A DNA stretch of 24,802 nucleotides, taken from positions 1 to 24,802 of the forward strand of contig JAFZGK010000050.1 in NCBI GenBank assembly GCA_017555445.1. Reading direction: 5' to 3'. Under the pieces are notes generated by a model that was not told where the DNA came from, made no database searches, and saw only the letters and a list, made by a program, of their open reading frames with translations. A program made the position numbers and the translations under genes. This DNA is from Bacteroidales bacterium (GTDB lineage Bacteria > Bacteroidota > Bacteroidia > Bacteroidales > UBA932). Shown here one piece after another: positions 18,101-23,593 of this stretch (positions are counted from its first letter, which is position 1; every line of letters begins with the position of its first letter).

Positions 18101-18296
18101 CGGTAATGTCATAATAACCATTGTCATCAGTCAAAGTACCGTTTGTGGTACCGCTGACAAGGACTGCCACTCCTGGGAGAGGAAGTCCATCCGCGTCGGT
18201 GACTATACCCCTGACTGTAGGCTGGGCATTAAGAATTGCTGCCCCCCCCAAGAGGAAAATCAACGAAACAAGGATATTCCTGAAAATCGTTTTCAT
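15126..18296 (-). CDS. susC: SusC/RagA-family TonB-linked outer-membrane transporter
   Basis: TonB-dependent barrel that imports oligosaccharides captured with SusD. 1056 residues: signal peptide to about residue 24 (LNAQ), carboxypeptidase-D-regulatory-like domain about 27-105 (VRGIVTDADGLPLPGVAVLV), the TonB-box region LEETIVVGYGT, the plug (LLAGRLPGISSVQESGEPG, RIRGSINAVAYVVDG, SVLKDGASAAVYG, GGVIIVTTKKG), then the barrel, ending GGISLTF. No STN domain precedes the CarboxypepD domain, so anti-sigma signalling through it is unlikely, in keeping with the lack of ECF sigma/anti-sigma genes here. Codons 16-19 of the signal peptide contain a run of eight G (C-run at 18242-18249), a possible slippage site. 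It starts 20 bases after the first GHL10 gene and is followed 14 bases later by susD. Symbol used for the family only. Confidence 0.95.
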   Translation of the reverse strand: MKTIFRNILVSLIFLLGGAAILNAQPTVRGIVTDADGLPLPGVAVLVSGTTNGTLTDDNGYYDITVKKGDVIIFSSLGMAEQSFACDGKLSKLDVIMTEDVTFLEETIVVGYGTAKKSSLTSAVSAIKGDDLLKAPSTNVSQLLAGRLPGISSVQESGEPGLDQAALRIRGSINAVAYVVDGFPVANINDIDPADIESVSVLKDGASAAVYGLQASGGVIIVTTKKGDRGKTKISYNASLGASLNANFPDFMDGPQFAYYYNVAQMMDQLASGAIASDKDYVPYFTKEQVEMMTNGDPTDGWDNVNYIDKVFGTGMTQKHNVTVQGGDESVRYFASFGYLGQKGNIDNYNYDRYNVRANIESNFAKYFHFSLGLSGVLSNRSTPAFSTGGSDMGSETGWLSIANQTIQMHPYLPVQYQGLYTASLKANTSLPQSPLAAIYESGYKKTRGMDATVNASLAFDVPGVEGLQLKVSGSFDYGTSFNKNLNTPYYLKAYHNGAWSDMTDPRGVGNGVELGEGSTYSQSTVGQASISYANSFGKNNLELLALGEMRDYKGNALSAYAKEIPFASLPELPNGKPQNSPISGWSSSSRSIGYVFRARYDYDERYLAEFTGRYDGSYKFAGMRDTRWGFFPSASIGWRMSKEPWMSGASFLDDLKLRGSVGLLGSDNASAYTFLSTYYQWGSKVIYDQYKGATTINPAYYPAGVPNLDLTWEKTLSWNAGFDFTMWNGLLGGEIDGFYNLTYDMLTAQGSGFPSSMGGYYPSVVNKNSIDVKGIDVMISHRNQFFVGGKPFMYGISASVTYAKSRWLIYPDEPNAPEEWKLVGRPVGSFLAWTADGLYKTEEEIDNSAWYGTRPNIGDIKYVDLNGDGEIDSYDKSLVGRPNRPQLTYGLNLDFAWNGIDFNAQFTGGALFDVSLTGTYYNGNDDNTIWTQTFKENANSPLFLVENAYSIYNPEGTFPRLTLGAPGHGGDNGLASTFWLRDGKYVRLKSAQLGYTFPNKWTKRINIEGLRIFVEGQNLFTLDGLPEGIDPESPGVNNGYYPQQRLVMGGISLTF
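18242..18249 (-). repeat. Homopolymer G8 tract in susC signal-peptide codons
   Basis: Eight consecutive C on the plus strand, read as TTG GGG GGG GCA (Leu-Gly-Gly-Ala, codons 16-19) in susC. It is the longest G/C homopolymer I noticed. A one-base slip would frameshift the gene within the signal peptide. Confidence 0.9.
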
Positions 18297-18316
18297 TATA
18301 ATAGAGTTAGTTGTTA

Positions 18317-19639
18317 TTATTTAGCCGCGTTCATAGCTGCCTCGAGCTCGTCCCAAAGCTTATGCTTATTGAGGTGTACGATGTCGAAGATCATCACGCC
18401 GTCAGTGCTCTTAAGAGCCTGAGTGACAGCTGGTCCGAATGGAGTGAAGTCTCCAAGATACTGCTCCACATAGATAGAACCGATCACAGGAACCACACCC
18501 TTTGTGATCTCCTTCGCGATCTCAGCTCCGCCTTCCACACTATAGCAGTAAGTAAGGCTGTTGTCCATACCTGCCTCGCTGCGCTGGCCCACAACACCTG
18601 TTGCCTTATCCACGTCATCCTTTGTGATGAAGCTATAGTAAAGACCAGTCATGTAGACGTCGAGCTGCTCGGCATAACCTGCCTTGTGATAGTCCTCAGT
18701 AGCCCACCACTGGTATTCTGCAACCTGTGAAGGATCGTAGGTCTCACTTGCCCAGTTCACGCCCACCTGGAAATATGTAGGATACCATGCACCAGTGTAG
18801 TCACCGATGATAAGGTCAGGATTGATCTCCTTGAGAGCCTTGTGTGCCTCCACTACGAAATCGTGGATGACCATCGCTCTGTACTCTACCCATTTCTTGA
18901 AATGCTTGCCTGCAGCCCAGTTAGGACGAAGGTTTCCATCCTCGTCATACCAGCTGAGGATGTCCTCTGGGAAGTTCTCCACTGTCACGCCTGCATACTC
19001 CTCGAACTGCTTCTTTGAAAGCTCGCTGAAGTCAGAAGTGATCTCGTCGTAACGTACGCGGTCGAAGATGAGACCGTCCACCTCAGGATACTTGAGAGCA
19101 AACTCCTTGAGCACATCGATCTGATACTGACGAACTTCAGGGTTGCCAGGATTCATCATGCCGTTGTAGTTGGTCTTGATCTGCGAGATCGGAGTAAGCT
19201 TGCCCTGATGGTAGCAGATCGACTGCCAATCAGCCTTATCCTCATAGATGATACCTCTGTCGAAATAGTTATGACCGCCTGCGAAAACATTGAGTGAACC
19301 GAAGACCTTCATGCCCATCTGATGACCATACTCGATGAAATAACCTAGCATATCATAGTCACGTGAACGTGTGACGCCTTCCCAGTCACCCATATAGGGA
19401 GCAATCTGGCTGTCATAGAGAACCTCGCCCATGATAGACTTCACGTCTACTACTACATTCTCAAAACCGAGTTCCTTACACTTGGCAAGGTAGAACTGAA
19501 TTGAATCCGGATGCGAAAGTGTCGCATAGTTAGCCTCGCAATCGAACCACATATAATTGTGATTCACCTTCTCCTCTGCGCATGAAATGCAGAGAAGCGC
19601 TGCAGAAATAATAGATAGAATCGAAGTGTATACTTTCAT
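18317..19639 (-). CDS. GHL10-type TIM-barrel lipoprotein, putative glycoside hydrolase (copy 1)
   Basis: First gene of the PUL operon; 440 residues. Lipobox CISC with Cys20, then AEEKVN, suggesting surface display. The TIM barrel begins NYMWFDCEANY almost at once, without the long linker of copy 2. Strand motifs: LGFENVVVDVKS, MMNPGNPEVRQYQIDVL and DGLIFDRVRYDEI (DRVRYD at 193-198), matching the GHL10 / DUF187 family, whose Asp near this strand end is the likely catalytic residue; then IIGDYTGAWYPT and VVPVIGSIY. The paralogue at 9282-10703 shares these blocks in order. Substrate unknown; I infer cleavage of the backbone or side chains of the glycan imported by SusCD. Codon use is more G+C-rich than in copy 2. 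A TAnnTTTG promoter element lies 20 bases upstream, and the divergent DUF4434 operon begins 158 bases away. Confidence 0.82.
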   Translation of the reverse strand: MKVYTSILSIISAALLCISCAEEKVNHNYMWFDCEANYATLSHPDSIQFYLAKCKELGFENVVVDVKSIMGEVLYDSQIAPYMGDWEGVTRSRDYDMLGYFIEYGHQMGMKVFGSLNVFAGGHNYFDRGIIYEDKADWQSICYHQGKLTPISQIKTNYNGMMNPGNPEVRQYQIDVLKEFALKYPEVDGLIFDRVRYDEITSDFSELSKKQFEEYAGVTVENFPEDILSWYDEDGNLRPNWAAGKHFKKWVEYRAMVIHDFVVEAHKALKEINPDLIIGDYTGAWYPTYFQVGVNWASETYDPSQVAEYQWWATEDYHKAGYAEQLDVYMTGLYYSFITKDDVDKATGVVGQRSEAGMDNSLTYCYSVEGGAEIAKEITKGVVPVIGSIYVEQYLGDFTPFGPAVTQALKSTDGVMIFDIVHLNKHKLWDELEAAMNAAK

Positions 19640-19658
19640 TGCAAATTAAAATTTCCTA

Positions 19659-19666
19659 CAAAAGTA
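19659..19666 (-). promoter_or_regulatory. Bacteroidetes -7 promoter element, PUL operon
   Basis: The minus strand reads TACTTTTG, matching TAnnTTTG. It would start the PUL transcript about 14 bases before the ATG at 19639. A TTTC about 20 bases upstream (near 19690) is a poor -33 box. Confidence 0.45.
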
Positions 19667-19752
19667 GCACTATTTTTATAATTTTCATTAGAAACCACCA
19701 ACATTTTTAAAATAATTTAAAAACTAATCTAAGGTTATTACATTAAATTATT

Positions 19753-19760
19753 TATATTTG
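19753..19760 (+). promoter_or_regulatory. Bacteroidetes -7 promoter element, DUF4434 operon
   Basis: TATATTTG matches TAnnTTTG and gives a leader of about 30 bases before the ATG at 19798. The -33 region holds GGTTATT, only a partial match. Confidence 0.45.
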
Positions 19761-19797
19761 CGTTGTTAATTATGTAAAATCATTAAATAACATAAAT

Positions 19798-20874
19798 ATG
19801 ACCGATCGTAGAAACTTTCTGAAGACAATGGCCATCGGAGGAGCATCAGCTCTCGTGGCTCCGTCACTCCTTTCTTCATGCGCACCAGCTGCTGAACCAG
19901 GCTATGAGACCACCGAAGGCGGACTCATCGTGCCGAAAGACAACGGTCTGAAGATCACAGGTACCTTCCTTGACGAGATAAGTCATGACATTCCTCACCA
20001 GAACTGGGGCGAGAAAGAGTGGGACCAGGATTTCGCCTATATGAAGTCTATCGGTATCGACACAGTGATCGACATCCGCTGCGGCTACCGCAAGTTCATC
20101 ACCTATCCTTCACCTTACCTTCTGAAAAAAGGCTGCTACATGCCTTCAGTAGACCTGATCGACATGTTCTGCCGCCTTGCACAGAAATATGGAATGAAGT
20201 TCTACCTCGGCCTTTATGATTCAGGAGTGTATTGGGACACCAAGGACATGAGTCATGAGATCGAGGACAACAAGTTCGTAATCGATGAAGTCTGGAAGAT
20301 GTACGGAGAAAAGTATGACAGCTTCGGAGGTTGGTATATCAGCACAGAAATCAGCCGCGACACAATAGGAGCAGTAGATGCATTCCATGCTATGGGCAAG
20401 CAGTGCAAGGATGTATCTGGAGGCATGCCGGTGTTCATTTCACCTTGGATTGACGGCAAGAAAGCCATCATGGGAACAAATAAGGCAGTGAATGACAATG
20501 CAGTCTCTGTTGACCAGCACGAAAAGGAATGGAATCAGATATTTGCAGGAATCCATGATGTAGTTGACGCTGTCGCATTCCAGGATGGTCATATAGACTA
20601 TGACGAACTGGATGCATTCTTCAGCGTGAACAAGAAACTTGCTGACAGATACGGCATGCAGTGCTGGACAAACGCCGAGACATTCGACCGCGACATGCCT
20701 ATCAAGTTCCTCCCTATCAAGTTCGACAAGCTCCGTCTCAAGCTGGAGGCTGCAAAGCGTTGCGGATACGACAAGGCCATCACATTCGAATTCTCACACT
20801 TCATGAGTCCTCAGTCCGTATATGGTTCTGCAGGTAACTTATATAATAGGTATAGAGAATACTTCAACATCTAA
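19798..20874 (+). CDS. DUF4434-type TIM-barrel lipoprotein with Tat signal
   Basis: A 358-residue protein with a twin-arginine signal (DRRNFLK at 3-9), a hydrophobic stretch and a lipobox LSSC, so it is probably folded in the cytoplasm, exported by Tat and lipidated. The body opens LKITGTFLDEISHDIPHQNW and continues KSIGIDTVIDIRCGY, MKFYLGLYDSG, GWYISTEIS, VFISPWIDG and VAFQDGHIDYDE, a strand order typical of the DUF4434 TIM-barrel family (PF14488). Such proteins resemble glycoside hydrolases and are often found in PULs; activity is unproven. E193 of YISTEIS and D274 of FQDGH are plausible acids by position only; I computed these numbers approximately. It is divergent from the PUL and leads an operon with the sugar porter (37-base gap) and the ROK gene. 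Tat use may mean a cofactor or metal is loaded before export. Confidence 0.82.
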   Translation: MTDRRNFLKTMAIGGASALVAPSLLSSCAPAAEPGYETTEGGLIVPKDNGLKITGTFLDEISHDIPHQNWGEKEWDQDFAYMKSIGIDTVIDIRCGYRKFITYPSPYLLKKGCYMPSVDLIDMFCRLAQKYGMKFYLGLYDSGVYWDTKDMSHEIEDNKFVIDEVWKMYGEKYDSFGGWYISTEISRDTIGAVDAFHAMGKQCKDVSGGMPVFISPWIDGKKAIMGTNKAVNDNAVSVDQHEKEWNQIFAGIHDVVDAVAFQDGHIDYDELDAFFSVNKKLADRYGMQCWTNAETFDRDMPIKFLPIKFDKLRLKLEAAKRCGYDKAITFEFSHFMSPQSVYGSAGNLYNRYREYFNI

Positions 20875-20911
20875 AAGAATCCAATTTCCCGACATTGTTC
20901 GAAAAGACATT

Positions 20912-22306
20912 ATGAAACAGAAAAATACATTAGGATATGTAATCTTCATGGCGGTTGTTGCCGCTATCGGAGGTATCTTGTTCGGATACGACACTGCCGT
21001 CATCTCCGGAACAACAGCAATCGTGAAGGCGCAGTTCGGCCTCAGCGACGCCGGAGAAGGCTGGTACGTAGGTTGCGCGCTCATCGGATCGATCTGCGGA
21101 GTGCTTGTGGCAGGTTCGCTCAGCGACTACCTCGGACGTAAGCTCACCATGCTTATCTCTGCCGCCCTCTTCAGCATCTCAGCAATCGGTTGTGCAGTCT
21201 GCGGCAACTTCGATTCACTCGTAGCATACCGAATCATCGGTGGAGTAGGTATCGGAATCGTATCGATTGTATCACCTATATATATATCAGAGGTATCACC
21301 AGCGAAGATCCGCGGTACGCTCGTATCACTTTACCAGCTTGCTGTGACAGTAGGATTCCTTCTCGCATACCTTATGAACTGGGTGATCGATGCAAACGGC
21401 AGCCTCAGCGTTGCAGGCGACCTTTGGACAAACATCTGGAATTCGGAGATGTGGCGCGGAATGCTCGGTAGCGAAACACTTCCTGCCCTCCTCTTCTTCT
21501 GCATCATCTTCTTCATCCCTGAAAGTCCTAAGTGGCTGATCGTCAAGGGCAAACTCGACAAGGCATCAAGCGTGCTCGCAAAGATCTACGCATCTGATGC
21601 TGAAGTCAAGGAAGAGATTGCGACAACACAGACATCCCTCAAGGGAGAGACCAAGGGAGCATGGAGCGACCTTCTCAAGCCAGGTATCCTCCTCGCTGTC
21701 ATCGCCGGCAGCGCCATCGCCATCCTCGGTCAGTTCATGGGTGTGAATGCAGTGCTCTACTACGGTCCTAAGATCTTTGCTGACGCAGGATTCGACAACC
21801 CTATGTTCTCGACTGTGCTCGTAGGAGTGGTGAACTGCGTGACAACTATCCTTGCAGTGTTCATCATCGACAAGGTAGGACGCAAGCAGCTCATCTACTG
21901 GGGAGTGTCAGGAATGATCCTCTGCCTCGTGGCCATCGGAGTATATTTCGCATGGGGAGCGGCACTCGGACTCGGCAACGGATTCATGCTTACATTCTTC
22001 CTCGCATACGTATTCTGCTGCGCGATCTCTATCTCTGCAATCGTATTCGTACTGCTTTCTGAGATGTATCCTAACAGCGTACGCGGACGCGCAATGTCCA
22101 TAGCAGGATTCGCCCTCTGGATCGGTACCTACCTCATCGGTCAGCTCACCCCTGTACTCCTCGGATGGAGTCAGGCAGGCACATTCTTCATCTTCGCCGT
22201 AATGTGCGTTCCATACATGCTCATAATGTGGAAAGTCATTCCGGAGACCACAGGTAAGACACTCGAAGAGATTGAATCCTATTGGGTCAACAGAAACAAA
22301 AAATAA
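20912..22306 (+). CDS. MFS sugar porter, XylE/GalP type
   Basis: Inner-membrane sugar:proton symporter, 464 residues, 12 predicted helices. Family signatures are complete: GGILFGYDTAVISG in helix 1, SDYLGRKLTML (loop 2-3), a YRIIGGVGIGIVS and SPIYISEVSPAKIRG run, FIPESPKWLIVKGK before the central loop, GQFMGVNAVLYYGPKIF in helix 7, DKVGRKQLIYWG (loop 8-9) and PETTGKTLEEIE at the C-terminus. I start at the ATG at 20912 (MKQKNTLGYVI); the frame stays open upstream to 20822, but that stretch overlaps the DUF4434 gene and is not protein-like for this family. It would bring a monosaccharide released by the PUL enzymes into the cytoplasm. The specific sugar cannot be read from sequence; the epimerase points to an N-acetylhexosamine, although this family more often moves hexoses or pentoses. 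Confidence 0.92.
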   Translation: MKQKNTLGYVIFMAVVAAIGGILFGYDTAVISGTTAIVKAQFGLSDAGEGWYVGCALIGSICGVLVAGSLSDYLGRKLTMLISAALFSISAIGCAVCGNFDSLVAYRIIGGVGIGIVSIVSPIYISEVSPAKIRGTLVSLYQLAVTVGFLLAYLMNWVIDANGSLSVAGDLWTNIWNSEMWRGMLGSETLPALLFFCIIFFIPESPKWLIVKGKLDKASSVLAKIYASDAEVKEEIATTQTSLKGETKGAWSDLLKPGILLAVIAGSAIAILGQFMGVNAVLYYGPKIFADAGFDNPMFSTVLVGVVNCVTTILAVFIIDKVGRKQLIYWGVSGMILCLVAIGVYFAWGAALGLGNGFMLTFFLAYVFCCAISISAIVFVLLSEMYPNSVRGRAMSIAGFALWIGTYLIGQLTPVLLGWSQAGTFFIFAVMCVPYMLIMWKVIPETTGKTLEEIESYWVNRNKK

Positions 22307-22310
22307 TTAT

Positions 22311-22318
22311 TATATTTG
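22311..22318 (+). promoter_or_regulatory. Internal Bacteroidetes -7 promoter element before ROK gene
   Basis: TATATTTG in the 30-base gap after the porter stop matches TAnnTTTG, about 12-14 bases of leader before the ATG at 22337. The ROK gene may thus be transcribed on its own as well as by read-through. No clear -33 box. Confidence 0.4.
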
Positions 22319-22336
22319 CCTCATAACCGTTAGACT

Positions 22337-23539
22337 ATGAATAATTCATTTCTGTACAATCTTGAGGGCAAGAATGCTATCCTCAAGCAGAGGATTCTTG
22401 GTCTCTGCGTAAATGAGGACTCCTATAGTCTTGCTGATCTAAGCAAGGAACTCGGCACCAGCATCCCCACGATCACAAAGGTCGTCGGGGAGCTGATTGA
22501 CGAGGGATATATCGAAGACATGGGAAAACAGGTGACCAACGGTGGAAGAAAACCAAGCATCTACGGCTTGAACCCTACCGCTGGTTATTTCATCGGCATC
22601 GACATACGCAAGAACGACTTCAGCATCGCAGTCACCAACTTCAAAGGTCAGACTGTCGACCTGCAGGAAGACATCCGCTTCACACTGAAGAACACAGAGG
22701 AATCCTGTATAGAGCTCTGCGACAAGGTCAAGGAACTTATCGGCAAGACCAGCATCGAGATGGATAAGATCAGGGCTTGCGGCATCAACCTCTCTGGTCG
22801 AGTAAACAACGAGACAGGATTCTGCTTCACCTACTTCATCGGCGAGGACAGGCCTATAGGAGCAGTGCTCCAGGAGCAGTTCGGCTGCCCGGTATTCGTC
22901 GAAAACGACTCAAGGGCAATGACTTATGGAGAGTACATCTGCGGCGTGGCAAATAACGAAAAGAACATGCTCTTCCTCAACGTTGCATGGGGACTCGGAA
23001 TGGGTATGATCATCGACGGAAAACTTTCCTATGGCAAATCCGGCTTCTCAGGCGAGATCGGCCACTTCCCTTTCCTGAACAACGACCGCATCTGCCATTG
23101 CGGCAAGAGAGGCTGTCTTGAGACCGGAGCATCAGGATCGGCAATGCACAGAAGCATCCTCGAGAAGCTTCAGCAGGGACGTTCATCGTCACTTTCAGAG
23201 AAATTCAACAATAAGGAAGAAATCAGTCTTGACGACATTCTGGAAGCTGTGGAGGAAGAGGACGTGCTTGCAATCGAGACCGTAGAAGAAGTCGGCAACA
23301 CATTGGGTCGCGCAATCGCAGGACTCATCAACATCTTCAACCCTGAACTTGTGGTCATCGGAGGCCGCGTATCCCAGGCTAAGGAATACCTCCTTCTCCC
23401 GATCAGGAGCGCAATCCAGAAACATTCGCTCAACCTCATCAATCAGGACACGACCATCAAGTTCTCGAAACTCGGAAAGAAGGCCGGACCAGTCGGAGCA
23501 TGCATGCTCTCACGAAGCAAACTTCTCGGACTTCTTTAA
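22337..23539 (+). CDS. ROK-family transcriptional regulator (NagC/Mlc-like)
   Basis: A 400-residue DNA-binding regulator with a sugar-kinase-like body. The N-terminal winged helix-turn-helix (about 18-75) includes SLADLSKELGTSIPTITKVV and a GYIEDMGK wing, then GGRKPSIYGLNP. The ROK domain starts YFIGIDIRKND, has VENDSRAM (E189-D191), and the zinc/sugar site IGHF (H243) with CHCGKRGCLETGASG (C253, C255, C260). NagC and Mlc of this family repress sugar genes until a sugar or sugar phosphate (or partner) releases them. Because the END and HxxC features are kept, kinase activity cannot be excluded, but the HTH argues for regulation. It is the only transcription factor in the window, so it is the candidate regulator of both divergent operons. 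A terminator follows immediately. Confidence 0.9.
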   Translation: MNNSFLYNLEGKNAILKQRILGLCVNEDSYSLADLSKELGTSIPTITKVVGELIDEGYIEDMGKQVTNGGRKPSIYGLNPTAGYFIGIDIRKNDFSIAVTNFKGQTVDLQEDIRFTLKNTEESCIELCDKVKELIGKTSIEMDKIRACGINLSGRVNNETGFCFTYFIGEDRPIGAVLQEQFGCPVFVENDSRAMTYGEYICGVANNEKNMLFLNVAWGLGMGMIIDGKLSYGKSGFSGEIGHFPFLNNDRICHCGKRGCLETGASGSAMHRSILEKLQQGRSSSLSEKFNNKEEISLDDILEAVEEEDVLAIETVEEVGNTLGRAIAGLINIFNPELVVIGGRVSQAKEYLLLPIRSAIQKHSLNLINQDTTIKFSKLGKKAGPVGACMLSRSKLLGLL

Positions 23540-23545
23540 AACAGA

Positions 23546-23577
23546 TAACCGCGACCTTCGGGCCGCGGTTAGTTTTT
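23546..23577 (+). terminator. Rho-independent terminator after ROK gene
   Basis: Eight-base stem 23546-23553 pairs with 23564-23571. The inner CC/GG pairs across an A-C mismatch and closes a TTCG tetraloop. TTTTT follows at 23573-23577. It lies between convergent genes. Confidence 0.85.
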
Positions 23578-23593
23578 ACCAGATGGCATCAGC

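Larger units (their letters stand above)
19640..19797. promoter_or_regulatory. A+T-rich divergent regulatory region of the two operons
   Basis: 158 bases separate the PUL from the DUF4434-MFS-ROK operon. The region is strongly A+T-rich and carries one TAnnTTTG element facing each way. The octamer CATTAAAT occurs directly repeated at 19741-19748 and 19781-19788, exactly 40 bases apart, flanking the plus-strand -7 element; it could be an operator half-site but is A+T-rich enough to arise by chance. I see no long perfect palindrome. Confidence 0.5.

Noticed and set aside
19771..19788. TTAAT...ATTAA inverted repeat as an operator
   Set aside because: Only five-base arms in a very A+T-rich region; expected by chance.
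20822..20911. Upstream extension of the sugar porter by 30 residues
   Set aside because: It overlaps the end of the DUF4434 gene and is unlike the porter family; the ATG at 20912 gives the standard N-terminus.
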